Assembly: GCF_918741285.1 (NCBI RefSeq)
Contig: NZ_CAKKNC010000026.1
Span: forward strand, 1 to 43,699
DNA from: Sphingobium sp. CECT 9361
GTDB taxonomy: Bacteria; Pseudomonadota; Alphaproteobacteria; Sphingomonadales; Sphingomonadaceae
Direction of reading: 5' to 3'
Length of the DNA: 43,699 nucleotides
A program made the position numbers and the translations under genes. Shown here one piece after another: positions 26,072-34,811 of this stretch (its first letter is position 1; the number at the start of each line of letters is the position of its first letter). The notes below the pieces were generated by a model, which was not told the DNA's origin, did no database searches, and saw only the letters and a program-made list of their open reading frames with translations.

Positions 26072-27295
26072 ATGGCGCGCACAGTTGCATCGGTCGGCCC
26101 CGATATTGCGGAGGCATCGGACGGCGCGGAAACGCGCGTGTTGTTGTACCTCAAGGGTTTCGGACCCGGCGGCGTAGAACGCATTGCCTTGCGTCTGGCC
26201 GATGGCTTGCGGTCGGCGGGGATCGACATCGCCGTCATAGTCGGCGCAGCGACTGGGCCTATGCAGCCCCCGTCCGGTCATTGCAGTGTCGCGAAGCCCT
26301 GGCCGGTCGTTGGAACGCGCCTCCCTATTGTGCGCATTTCGGTGTCGCTCTGGCGGCAAATACGGCATGCCCCGCCAGCGCTGCTATTCTGTCCGGGCAA
26401 TGCCTATACGGTCGTTGCCGTCCTGTTGAAGCTCCTGCTGGGCAAAGCCTGTCCGCCAATCGTCGCCAAGATCAGCAACGACCTTCAGAGGCGCGATTTG
26501 CCCCGTGCGGTCCGTCCGCTCTATCGCCTCTGGCTACGAATTCAGGGACGAACCATCGATCATTTCGCCGTGCTGTCGCGCCCGATGGCCGAGGAAGCGT
26601 TGGCTTTCCTGCATGTCCCTTCGCATCGCGTCCATGTCGTACCCAATCCGGTGCTGGACAGCGTGGAGCCTGCGTCGGAACGCCCCCGGCACCGCTTAGA
26701 GGTTTCTGGCAGACGCTTCGTCGCTGTCGGACGGCTGGAGCGGCAGAAGAACTATCCGGCCATGCTGCGCGCCTTCGCCAAGGGCGCACGCAATGGCGAT
26801 AGCCTGACCATTTTCGGCGAAGGGCGTGAACGCGCTGCGCTGGCCGCGCTGGCGACATCCCTTGGCATAAGCGATCGAGTGGCAATGCCGGGGCATTGCT
26901 GCGACGTCCGTACGCAATTGCAGGCGTTTGACGTGTTGCTGCTATCCTCGTCTTATGAAGGCTTGCCCGGAGCCGTGATCGAAGCGCTGTCGGCTGGTCT
27001 GGGGATCATCGCTACGCGATGCTGCGCAAGCATATCCGACCTGCTCGGACAGGGCGCGTTGGGCAGCCTTGTGGATTGCGGCGACGAAGCAGCCTTTGCT
27101 GTAGCTATCGAGACGGCCAGCCCCGGCACGCCGGACCGCCAGACCGCCATGCGCAAGGTTCGAGACTGCACCATAGAGGCAGCCGTACCTGCCTATGCCG
27201 CACTCTTTGCCGCCGTCATCGCCGAGCGCCAGATGCGCATAGGTAAACCGCGCCACACGCCCCTATTTGTTCCAGCGACCACGAGGCCCGCATGA
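26072..27295 (+). CDS. Glycosyltransferase family 4
   Basis: A 407-residue GT-B fold enzyme. The N-terminal half has VLLYLKGFGPGGVERIALRL, the usual donor/acceptor loop after the first strand. The C-terminal half has GRRFVAVGRLERQKNYPAML, LTIFGEGRERAAL, then SSSYEGLPGAVIEALSAGLG, the nucleotide-sugar binding E-x7-E region. ATG 26072 is preferred to TTG 26060. It is the first of four genes that overlap or nearly touch (26072-29952): the stop overlaps the next start by 4 bases. It likely adds a sugar to a cell-envelope glycan; donor and linkage are unknown. Confidence 0.87.
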   Translation: MARTVASVGPDIAEASDGAETRVLLYLKGFGPGGVERIALRLADGLRSAGIDIAVIVGAATGPMQPPSGHCSVAKPWPVVGTRLPIVRISVSLWRQIRHAPPALLFCPGNAYTVVAVLLKLLLGKACPPIVAKISNDLQRRDLPRAVRPLYRLWLRIQGRTIDHFAVLSRPMAEEALAFLHVPSHRVHVVPNPVLDSVEPASERPRHRLEVSGRRFVAVGRLERQKNYPAMLRAFAKGARNGDSLTIFGEGRERAALAALATSLGISDRVAMPGHCCDVRTQLQAFDVLLLSSSYEGLPGAVIEALSAGLGIIATRCCASISDLLGQGALGSLVDCGDEAAFAVAIETASPGTPDRQTAMRKVRDCTIEAAVPAYAALFAAVIAERQMRIGKPRHTPLFVPATTRPA

Positions 27296-28251
27296 GCACT
27301 GCCGATATCGCCGCAACACGCCGGATAGAGGCAGCACCGCTGATGGATGGAACGACCATCCGGGATTTGTATGTCACGACCCCACTGATGAAGTCCGGCC
27401 GAAACTGGACAGCCTGGTTTGGCCCGCTCATCTCGCTCGCTCTGCTTGCGGCGGTGTTCGTGCAACTGGGCAGCGTGGACTTCCCGATGCTGCTTGGACT
27501 GGTCCCGCGCACATTCACGTTCTGGGCGGTTTTCGCGCTGACATATAGCCTGACGCCGCTGTTCGACTGGTTCATTTTCAATCGGCTGTGGTCGATCCCG
27601 GCGGGTGGACTTGCCGCACTTTTCCGCAAGCGGCTCAGTAATGAGTTGCTGCTGGGCTATGTAGGGGACGTCTATTTCTACGCATGGGCGCGTCGGCATG
27701 TGCGGATGGACGGATCGCCTTTCGGTGCCGTCAAGGACTCCGCGATCCTGTCCGGCGTGATGGGCAATGTCGTGACACTGGCGATGCTGTTTTTTACCTT
27801 CCCGCTCTTGTCCTCGCTGCAACTGGCCATCGATGGCCGCACACTCGGCATTTCGCTCGGTATCCTCGTTCTGACGTCGCTGGTGCCGATGCTGCTGGGT
27901 CGCCGCATCTTCAGTTTGCCGGCAGCGAAGCAGCGGTTGGTCGCCGCAGTGCATTTCGCCCGGATCGTCGCCAATCTGCTTCTCTATGCGCTGCTCTGGC
28001 ACCTGATGCTGCCCGATGTCGCCATTAGCTGGTGGGTGATGCTTTCCACGGTGCGCCTCGTACTCTCGCGCCTTCCTCTGGTCCCCAACAAAGACGTGCT
28101 GTTCGCCGGGGTGGCGACGTTCCTCGTCGGTCGCGAAGGAGAGATCGCCGAGATCCTCGCACTGCTCGCCAGCCTGCTGTTGGCAACCCATTTGCTGGTA
28201 GGCCTGCTGCTGGGCGCTAGCGGCGTCATCCGGCGGAGGATTGCAGCATGA
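27292..28251 (+). CDS. Polytopic membrane protein, function unknown
   Basis: A 319-residue protein with about seven to eight hydrophobic segments spread over its whole length. It begins with a cytoplasmic stretch of about 40 residues and has a conserved-looking loop RKRLSNELLLGYVGDVYFYAWARRH. Size and layout recall lysylphosphatidylglycerol-synthase-like flippases, but no diagnostic motif was seen, so I do not assign that family. It overlaps the GT4 gene before it (27292-27295) and the DUF2141 gene after it (28248-28251) by ATGA, so the products are probably made together and may work at the same membrane site. Confidence 0.8.
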   Translation: MSTADIAATRRIEAAPLMDGTTIRDLYVTTPLMKSGRNWTAWFGPLISLALLAAVFVQLGSVDFPMLLGLVPRTFTFWAVFALTYSLTPLFDWFIFNRLWSIPAGGLAALFRKRLSNELLLGYVGDVYFYAWARRHVRMDGSPFGAVKDSAILSGVMGNVVTLAMLFFTFPLLSSLQLAIDGRTLGISLGILVLTSLVPMLLGRRIFSLPAAKQRLVAAVHFARIVANLLLYALLWHLMLPDVAISWWVMLSTVRLVLSRLPLVPNKDVLFAGVATFLVGREGEIAEILALLASLLLATHLLVGLLLGASGVIRRRIAA

Positions 28252-28778
28252 TCTCGCCACTCCTTCTTTCCTCCGCGCTGGCGCTGTTGTCCGTTGTCGG
28301 CATTCCATCGACGCCAAATCTGGGCAAGGCGGAAGCGCAATGCCGCGCCAACGAAAGCGGACCGGCCTTCCTGATCGACATCGTCGGCCTGAAGGATCGC
28401 AAGGGTAAGCTGAAGCTCGAAGTCTATCCCGCGAACGACACCGATTTCCTTCAGGACGACAATATCCTGATCGCGCAGGGCAAGACCTTTCGCCGGGTCG
28501 AAGTGCCTGTGCCCAGCAGCAATCCCGTAACGCTTTGCGTCCGCTTGCCCGGCCCGGGACGCTATGCCGTGACCGTTCTTCATGACCGCGACGGCAATCG
28601 CAAATTCGGCCTCTCGGTCGACGGCGTCGGCTTCGGCGGCAATCCGAAGCTGGGCCTGAGCAAGCCCAAGGCCATGAAGGCATCGATCGTCGCAGGCGGC
28701 AGCCTGACGCGCGAGCGGATCGTAATGAACTATCGCCGGGGTCTGATGTCCTTCGGCCCGACAACGAAGGGGCTGTAG
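28248..28778 (+). CDS. DUF2141 exported protein
   Basis: A 176-residue secreted or periplasmic protein. A hydrophobic leader (PLLLSSALALLSVVGI) is followed by the DUF2141 beta domain: FLIDIVGLKDRKGKLKLEVY, GRYAVTVLHDRDGNRKFG, then VDGVGFGGNPKLGLSKP. DUF2141 proteins are small exported beta-sandwich-like proteins without a known biochemical role; the HDRDGN segment could bind calcium. ATGA overlap with the membrane protein gene before it and a 4-base gap to the glycosyltransferase after it. Confidence 0.85.
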   Translation: MISPLLLSSALALLSVVGIPSTPNLGKAEAQCRANESGPAFLIDIVGLKDRKGKLKLEVYPANDTDFLQDDNILIAQGKTFRRVEVPVPSSNPVTLCVRLPGPGRYAVTVLHDRDGNRKFGLSVDGVGFGGNPKLGLSKPKAMKASIVAGGSLTRERIVMNYRRGLMSFGPTTKGL

Positions 28779-28782
28779 CGGC

Positions 28783-29952
28783 ATGCGCATCGTTGACGTC
28801 TGCGCTTTCTATTCCGACCGGGGCGGCGGGGTAAAGACCTACGTCCGGCATAAGATGCTGGCAGGTCCGAAGGAACATCACGAGATCATCATTCTTGCCC
28901 CGGCAGCGGAAGCAGGCGTGGAAATCATCAACGACCACGCCCGGATCGAGTTTGTACGCGCACGCCGGTTTCCGCTGGATGGCCGTTACCATTACTTCCA
29001 CGACGAGCCGGCGCTGCACGCCAAGCTCGACGCGCTACGCCCCGATCTGGTCGAGGCCTCTACGCCTTGGGCCAGCGCCTCGATGGTCGCCAATTGGCGC
29101 GGATCTGCGCCGCGCAGCCTCATCATGCATGCCGATCCGCTGGGGAACTATGCCTATCGCTGGTTTCGCGCGCTGGCTCCGCGGCCGGTGATCGACCGTG
29201 GTTTCGACTGGTTCTGGCGCCACTTGCGGCGAATGGATGCACGGTTCGACCATATCGTGTGCGCCAGCGACGATCTTGCCGCGCGGCTGATCGCGGGCGG
29301 ACTGCGCCATGTCGTGACCAATCATATGGGCGTGCAGCCGGGAATCTTCTCACCGGCCCATCGCGATCCCGAATTGCGCCGGAGCCTGCTGGCGTCCTGC
29401 GGATTGCCTGAGGAAGGGGTACTGTTGCTGGGTGCAGGACGTCATGCCCCGGAAAAGCGGTGGCCAATGATCATCGACGCAGCCACAGCCAGCGGCTTTG
29501 CCAGACCGATAGGACTGGTAATTGCAGGCGACGGTCGGGCGCGGGCCAGCGTGCAACGCGCTGCGGCAGGCAATCCCCATGTTCGCCTGATCGCGCCCAT
29601 CACCGACCGGGCTGCCTTCGCCAATGTCCTCGCCAGTGCGGATGCCCTTGTCCATGGCAGCGAGTCCGAAACATTCTGCATGATCGCGGCGGAAGCGCGC
29701 GCCAGCGGCATTCCCATGTTCCTGCCCGATAGCGGCGCAGCAGCCGATCATCTCGTGCCGGGCGCAGGCTATCATTATGCCGCGGCGGATGGCGTGAGTC
29801 TGGTCGACCGGCTCGACCGGTTCGTAACGGATGGACCGGCATCGCATCTTGCCACCGCACGGGCCGCCGCTGCCGGTACGCGGACGATGGACGCGCACTT
29901 CGCGGACCTGTTCGCACTATATGCCCTGCACGGTCAGGCCTTGGCAGCATGA
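28783..29952 (+). CDS. Glycosyltransferase, GT4-like
   Basis: A 389-residue GT-B fold protein. The start VDVCAFYSDRGGGVKTYVRHK is the N-terminal glycine-rich loop. FDHIVCASDDLAARLIAGGL and LLLGAGRHAPEKRWPMIIDA begin the C-terminal domain. VHGSESETFCMIAAEARASGIP holds the E-x7-E sugar-nucleotide contact. Last gene of the 26072-29952 unit. The substrate cannot be predicted. Confidence 0.87.
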   Translation: MRIVDVCAFYSDRGGGVKTYVRHKMLAGPKEHHEIIILAPAAEAGVEIINDHARIEFVRARRFPLDGRYHYFHDEPALHAKLDALRPDLVEASTPWASASMVANWRGSAPRSLIMHADPLGNYAYRWFRALAPRPVIDRGFDWFWRHLRRMDARFDHIVCASDDLAARLIAGGLRHVVTNHMGVQPGIFSPAHRDPELRRSLLASCGLPEEGVLLLGAGRHAPEKRWPMIIDAATASGFARPIGLVIAGDGRARASVQRAAAGNPHVRLIAPITDRAAFANVLASADALVHGSESETFCMIAAEARASGIPMFLPDSGAAADHLVPGAGYHYAAADGVSLVDRLDRFVTDGPASHLATARAAAAGTRTMDAHFADLFALYALHGQALAA

Positions 29953-30070
29953 CAGAGTGGCGTCGGTTCGATGACGCCTATGCAGCGAAAGTTTAACTGC
30001 ACTGAAGCATAACCGAAACGCTGACGACTCATTGCTCCCTTATGCTCGCGACAAACGGGGGGCCGTCATC

Positions 30071-31159
30071 ATGTACCGACCAATTCGCGCATTGCTTTTC
30101 GCCGGGCTTGCTTCGCTTGCTGCAGCGGGATCGACGCAAGGTGGCATACATGCCGCCGCGCGAAGGGAAAATGCGCAATCGATCCCGGCGGACGGCCGCC
30201 TGTCGGTGATGACCTACAACGTCAAGGGGCTGCCCTGGCCTGTCACGATGGGACGGGAGGAAGCGCTGGACGCCATCGCCAACCGGTTGGCCATGTTGCG
30301 TAAAACCGGGCGCCAACCGCACGTCATTCTGTTGCAGGAGGCCTTCACGCCCGAAGCGATGCGGATCGCGGCGCGCGCAGGCTATGTGCATGTGGCGCAG
30401 GGACCGGACGCGATCCAGCTATCCCGCGCGGCGGGCGATCAGGCAGACCGAAGCTATATCGCGCAAGGGCGCTGGGATCGCGGCGAGGGGATCGGCAAGC
30501 AACTGGGCAGCGGCCTGCAAATCCTGTCGGACTATCCCATTGCGCGGGTCGATCGCATGGCTTTTCCCGATTTCGCCTGCGCAGGGTTCGATTGTCTGGC
30601 GAACAAAGGTGTGCTGATCGCACATCTGCAGGTGCCGGGCTTCGACCAGCCGGTCAGCATCGTCAACACGCACCTGAATGCACGTACTGCCGCCGGTGTG
30701 TCGGTCGAGCGAACCTACCGCGCCTTTTCCCGGCAAGTCGATTTGATGACGCAGTTCGTTGCGTCCCATGTTCCCGCAACACAACCGATGATCCTGGGCG
30801 GCGACATGAATATTGGCAAAGACGCACGCAGGGCGGAGGCCTTCTTTGCTCGCTTTGCGCGCGCTGGCATGCTCTTCATTACGCCGAACCTGGGGAGTGC
30901 GCGCCGCGCACTTGCGCAATCCGCCTGTGCCGATCCGGCGATGCGGCACGACCTGGCCTATTCCAGCGGCAGAGCAAAGGACTGGATGTTCGCCCGTGAT
31001 GCACGGCAGCAGCCATTGCAGGTCGTGGCGGCACGCGTTCCCTTCGGCTCCGAACCAACGGGCGCGCCCCTTTCCGATCATTTCGGCTATGTCATCGACT
31101 ACGCACCGCCCAGCCGCACCCATCTTGCCCAACGAACCGAGGCGGGAGAAACGCTGTGA
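30071..31159 (+). CDS. Exported endonuclease/exonuclease/phosphatase-family (EEP) enzyme
   Basis: A 362-residue protein with a signal peptide (YRPIRALLFAGLASLAAAG) and a complete EEP fold. It has SVMTYNVKGLP, the metal Glu in ILLQEAF, the His in VNTHLNA, Asp and Asn in LGGDMNIG and the terminal SDHFGYVI. This superfamily cleaves phosphodiester or phosphomonoester bonds in nucleic acids, sphingomyelin or inositol phosphates. Export points to an extracellular or periplasmic phosphodiesterase, possibly of the sphingomyelinase type. ATG 30071 is chosen over a frame from 30032 because it begins the signal peptide. It overlaps the next gene by 4 bases (GTGA). Confidence 0.85.
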   Translation: MYRPIRALLFAGLASLAAAGSTQGGIHAAARRENAQSIPADGRLSVMTYNVKGLPWPVTMGREEALDAIANRLAMLRKTGRQPHVILLQEAFTPEAMRIAARAGYVHVAQGPDAIQLSRAAGDQADRSYIAQGRWDRGEGIGKQLGSGLQILSDYPIARVDRMAFPDFACAGFDCLANKGVLIAHLQVPGFDQPVSIVNTHLNARTAAGVSVERTYRAFSRQVDLMTQFVASHVPATQPMILGGDMNIGKDARRAEAFFARFARAGMLFITPNLGSARRALAQSACADPAMRHDLAYSSGRAKDWMFARDARQQPLQVVAARVPFGSEPTGAPLSDHFGYVIDYAPPSRTHLAQRTEAGETL

Positions 31160-32310
31160 AACGGGGCTACGCGTTGTTTGCGCTGCTAGCATGGGCCACG
31201 CAGTCCGCGCAGGCGCAATCCCTTCCACTGGAAGACGGCATTCGCTTCTCGCTGCAACGCCATCCCGGTCTGTCCCCGCGATCGCGCCCGCTCAGCGCCT
31301 CCCCCGCCTTTCGCGCGCGCATGGATACGATCGATACGGTGAACGCCGATGACCGCGATCAGGACATCCTGATCGGGGTACAGCGGACTACGCAGCGCTT
31401 CTTTGAGGATAGCCGCGCAGCCTCGCTCGACCCCCACGCGCTCTCGCGCAGTCGGATGACGCGTTACATGATCGAGGATCGCTTGCCCGTCGGCGAACAG
31501 GCGGTCGTGACCTTCGGGTGGCACGGTATCAAGGTCAGCAATCGCAGCGCCAATGTCACCGTTGGCCCGGAAAGCGACCGCTTGCGGACCCGGGACTGGT
31601 TCCTGCCGCGCGCAACTCTTGCCATACAGGCAGGCCGCGATCTGCGTCTCTCGGTCGGCTACGCCGAAAAGCTGCGCGCTTATGGCGACACCGGCACGAA
31701 CGGACCGATGGGTCTGACGCACGATGCCTATTTGTCACTCCGCCGGACGCTGAAGCCGGAGACGCAGAGCCGGACGCAGGTACGCGGAGACTGGTCCGCT
31801 ACGTCCGCCATAGATGTGTCGCTTGCCCTGATGAGCGGACGGCTGGACGATCAGTTGAGCTTTGCGGGCCGGGGGGTTTTGCCGATCAGCAGCGGGTCTG
31901 CGCGGATCGAAGGGGCAGTGCTGGAGGCGCAGCATAGATTGACGCCGCGCCTTTCATGGTCGGTGCGTTATGGCGACGCCCGCGTTCACATATCGGGCGG
32001 CGATATGGTACGCGAACGAAGCCTGTCTGTCGGCTCCAAATGGCACAGCGGCCCGTGGAGCGCGGCAGTATCGTTCGCGCGCAACAGCGCCCCGGCGCTC
32101 GTTTCCGGTGATCGCCGGGCGCTGCGGATCGCGGGAGGCATTGATTATGCTCTTGCAGGAATAGGCGGTCGACCCGTTACCCTGTCTTTCCATATGACCG
32201 ACCCGGATCGTCTGGCGAGCACAAGCTTTGCGCGTGACGATCTGTCCGGCCCGCTCCGTGCGTCCGATCAGGTACGCACCGTGATGGCGAGCGCGCGGTT
32301 TGGCTGGTAA
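31156..32310 (+). CDS. Outer-membrane beta-barrel-like protein, family not recognised
   Basis: A 384-residue exported protein: signal peptide ending about QSAQA, then alternating amphipathic strands (ATLAIQAGRDLRLSVGYAEK, LSWSVRYGDARVHISGGDM) and a C-terminal aromatic residue in ASARFGW, the usual recognition end for BAM insertion. No named porin family could be assigned. It starts at GTG 31156 with a GTGA overlap to the EEP gene and ends inside the start region of the GT39 gene (11-base overlap), so all three are likely co-expressed. Confidence 0.72.
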   Translation: MKRGYALFALLAWATQSAQAQSLPLEDGIRFSLQRHPGLSPRSRPLSASPAFRARMDTIDTVNADDRDQDILIGVQRTTQRFFEDSRAASLDPHALSRSRMTRYMIEDRLPVGEQAVVTFGWHGIKVSNRSANVTVGPESDRLRTRDWFLPRATLAIQAGRDLRLSVGYAEKLRAYGDTGTNGPMGLTHDAYLSLRRTLKPETQSRTQVRGDWSATSAIDVSLALMSGRLDDQLSFAGRGVLPISSGSARIEGAVLEAQHRLTPRLSWSVRYGDARVHISGGDMVRERSLSVGSKWHSGPWSAAVSFARNSAPALVSGDRRALRIAGGIDYALAGIGGRPVTLSFHMTDPDRLASTSFARDDLSGPLRASDQVRTVMASARFGW

Positions 32311-33805
32311 ATTCGCCGGTTACGGAGGGCGGTCAGGGCTGGTGCTGCTGTGCACCGTCCTCATGCTGGTTTTTGCCCTGTTCGGCCCGGTCGACCATGA
32401 CGAAGGTCAATATGTCGGTGCCGTGGCGATGATGCGCCATGGCCTGCCCTATCGCGACTTCGCCTATCTCCAGACGCCTTTGCAGCCTCTGCTGTTCGCG
32501 CCGTTGGCATGGCTTGCGGAAGGATGGCTCTTCCTCACGCTGCGGGTGACCAACGCGCTGCTGGCGACAGGCGCAACGGCTTGCGTGTGGCTGGCGGCAA
32601 AGCGCGCGGGGGCATCGGACCGGGGTGCGGTGATCGCCGCAATTGCCCTGTTTTCCAGCCATGCGCTATTGTTCGCCGGCAGCGTCGCACGCAACGACGC
32701 GCTTCCCCTTCTATTGACCACGGCAGGCCTTGCGGCCTTCCTTGACGTCGTGGGCAACAGCCGAAGGCACTGGACGGCGGTGCTGGCGGGCGTGCTGCTG
32801 GGCGCGGCAGCGTCAGCGAAGATCAGCTACGGGCTGCCTGCCGCCGCTGTCGGCCTGTTCGCGATGCTGCATTGGCGGAGCCTTGGTGCGAGAGCGGTCT
32901 GCGCCCTCGCGGTGGGGGGCGCGCTGGGTGGATTGCCGACCCTATGGCTGGCGCTTCTGGCACCCGATGCTGCGTGGTTCGGGGTCATGGATTACAGCCT
33001 GAAGGCGCCCATCGAATGGCGGACTTTGAACGGGCAGGCGTTCATGTTCGACTGGCCGCTGAGCCTCGCTCGGCTCCTGCGCTATCTGGCGCAAGGCTGC
33101 GGGCTCATCGCGCTGGTCGCTGTGCTGCTCGTCGCGACACGGCGACGCACGGCCACCGAACGACTGCTCGACATGATGATTGTCGCAGGGCTTTTCGCCG
33201 CATGGCTCCCGCGCCCTATCTATGTCCAATATCTTGGACCACTCTTGCCTGCACTGTTCGTTCGCTTTGCTTTGCTGACAGACACCTCCTTCTGGCGCAC
33301 GCATATCGTCGGGCGCGCGCTGATTGTTGTCGGCGTTATTGCCGGTGTTGCGCAGTCCGTTATCGCGACCGGCCCCAATATCTGGGGGCAGATCAGTCCA
33401 GTCCTCGCAATCACCGACGATGCCCACACGCTTAGTGACATAGCCGCTGCTGCCCGCATATCCGGCACCATCGCCACGCTCTCGCCAGAGCGGGCGGTAG
33501 ACGCCAGTCTTCCAATAGATCGTCGCTTCGTTACCGGGCCTTTCCTGATGCGCACCCGCCATGTCCTGACGGTCGATCAGGCGCGCGCCTTTCACGCGAC
33601 GACATCGGCTACGCTGGTGGCGGATTTGAATGCCGCGCCGCCCGCCGCCATTCTCGTGGGTGGCGAAGCGCAGGCCAGCTTAGCCTATCCGCACGGGCTG
33701 GACGCGCCGCTGGTAGAGTGGGCACAGACCAATCGCTATCGCGCGGTCGCTCTGCCTTCCGGTCTGAGCCGGGTTTTCCTTCGGCCAACCAAAACGGAAG
33801 AGTGA
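32300..33805 (+). CDS. GT39-like polytopic glycosyltransferase (ArnT/PMT superfamily)
   Basis: A 501-residue inner-membrane protein with about eleven helices and a soluble C-terminal part of roughly 120 residues. The first periplasmic loop carries VDHDEGQYVGAVAMMRHG, the acidic motif of GT39/ArnT-type enzymes that move sugars from a polyprenyl phosphate carrier to an acceptor outside the membrane. The start TTG 32300 overlaps the barrel gene by 11 bases; GTG 32342 is an alternative. The acceptor could be lipid A, protein or polysaccharide. Confidence 0.83.
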   Translation: MAGKFAGYGGRSGLVLLCTVLMLVFALFGPVDHDEGQYVGAVAMMRHGLPYRDFAYLQTPLQPLLFAPLAWLAEGWLFLTLRVTNALLATGATACVWLAAKRAGASDRGAVIAAIALFSSHALLFAGSVARNDALPLLLTTAGLAAFLDVVGNSRRHWTAVLAGVLLGAAASAKISYGLPAAAVGLFAMLHWRSLGARAVCALAVGGALGGLPTLWLALLAPDAAWFGVMDYSLKAPIEWRTLNGQAFMFDWPLSLARLLRYLAQGCGLIALVAVLLVATRRRTATERLLDMMIVAGLFAAWLPRPIYVQYLGPLLPALFVRFALLTDTSFWRTHIVGRALIVVGVIAGVAQSVIATGPNIWGQISPVLAITDDAHTLSDIAAAARISGTIATLSPERAVDASLPIDRRFVTGPFLMRTRHVLTVDQARAFHATTSATLVADLNAAPPAAILVGGEAQASLAYPHGLDAPLVEWAQTNRYRAVALPSGLSRVFLRPTKTEE

Positions 33806-33877
33806 GCTTGCGCGTTGCCATGTAAAGGTAGCACTCCCGTCTTATCAGTGCCGTCCCTGTTGCATTTTGAGGTCATG

Positions 33878-34684
33878 ATGCCCCGCCTGTTACCGACCAT
33901 CGCTAGCTTGCTCCTCACTCTGGCTCCGGTGCACGCGCAGGAGAGTGCCCCCGCGCCAGCCCCGATCACGCTCCGCCTATCCGCTGTCGAAGCGCATCAG
34001 GGGGTCGCGTCGGACGGCATCCATGCCTACGCCATCGACAACGACCGGATCGGCAAATATGTCATCGCCACGGGCAAGCGGATCGCCCAGTGGCAAGGCG
34101 AACGACGCCTGTTCCCGCACATGAACAGTTGCACCGTTGCGGGCGACGATCTCGTCTGCGCTGCATCCAACTATCCCAAGGTACCGCAAACCAGTGCGGT
34201 CGAGATTTTCGATACGCGCACAATGCAGCACAGGCGCACGGTCAGTCTGGGCTTCGGTCCCGGTTCATTGACGGCGCTGGACCGGCATGACGGGAAATGG
34301 TGGGCGGTTTACGCCAATTATGCAGGCAAGGGTGGCGAACCCGGCCGGGATTATCGTTATACAGTGTTGGCGCGGCTCAATGATGCATTCCAGCAGGAAG
34401 CGGCATGGGCATTCCCCGCCGATGTTCTGGCCCGCTTCGCGCCTTTCAGTTGCTCGGGGCTAAGCTGGAGCAACGACGGTCGCCTATACGCGACGGGCCA
34501 TGACCGCCCGGAAATGTACGAACTGGCGCTTCCCGCTGCAGGGTCGGAGCTAGAACTGCGCCGTACGATCGGCATAGCTACACCGGGGCAGGCAATCGAT
34601 TGGGATCCGGTGCAGGCCGGTCGTCTATGGTCCATCGATCGGCAAGCCAGCGCAATGGTTGCAAGCATTATTCCCGATCGCTGA
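33878..34684 (+). CDS. Exported propeller-like protein, function unknown
   Basis: A 268-residue protein with a signal peptide (PRLLPTIASLLLTLAPVHA, cleaved after HAQ). It continues as repeated strand units such as GKYVIATGKRIAQW, SAVEIFDTRTMQHRRTVSLG and LSWSNDGRLYATGHDRPEMY, which suggest a beta-propeller as in strictosidine synthase or lactonase-like folds. No catalytic motif was recognised. GAGG precedes the paired ATGs at 33875 and 33878. It lies between the GT39 gene and the TonB-dependent receptor, so it may be a periplasmic binding or processing partner. Confidence 0.72.
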   Translation: MPRLLPTIASLLLTLAPVHAQESAPAPAPITLRLSAVEAHQGVASDGIHAYAIDNDRIGKYVIATGKRIAQWQGERRLFPHMNSCTVAGDDLVCAASNYPKVPQTSAVEIFDTRTMQHRRTVSLGFGPGSLTALDRHDGKWWAVYANYAGKGGEPGRDYRYTVLARLNDAFQQEAAWAFPADVLARFAPFSCSGLSWSNDGRLYATGHDRPEMYELALPAAGSELELRRTIGIATPGQAIDWDPVQAGRLWSIDRQASAMVASIIPDR

Positions 34685-34750
34685 TAGTCCGTCGCCAAGC
34701 CAATCGACGTTCAACAAAATACCTGAATTTTCTGCAATCGCATGATCGAA

Positions 34751-34784
34751 CTGTCACGGGTCTGTCGCTAAGCGCCCCTATCCG
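34751..34784 (+). promoter_or_regulatory. Candidate PHO box promoter of the receptor operon
   Basis: Two direct repeats CTGTCAC (34751-34757) and CTGTCGC (34762-34768) start 11 bases apart, the spacing of PhoB half-sites. A TATCCG hexamer at 34779-34784 lies 10 bases past the second, where the -10 of a PhoB-activated promoter falls. The 4-base spacer is GGGT rather than A/T-rich, so this is a candidate only. The receptor start is at 34812 with GGGGGAA as ribosome-binding site. Confidence 0.5.
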
Positions 34785-34811
34785 CCCCTCATCCAACGGG
34801 GGAATCGCACA

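Noticed and set aside
27193..29019. 608-codon minus-strand frame opposite the GT4, membrane and DUF2141 genes
   Set aside because: Composition is Arg/Gln/His-rich with no motif. Long antisense frames are expected in GC-rich genes, and the three plus-strand genes are well supported and overlap in operon style.
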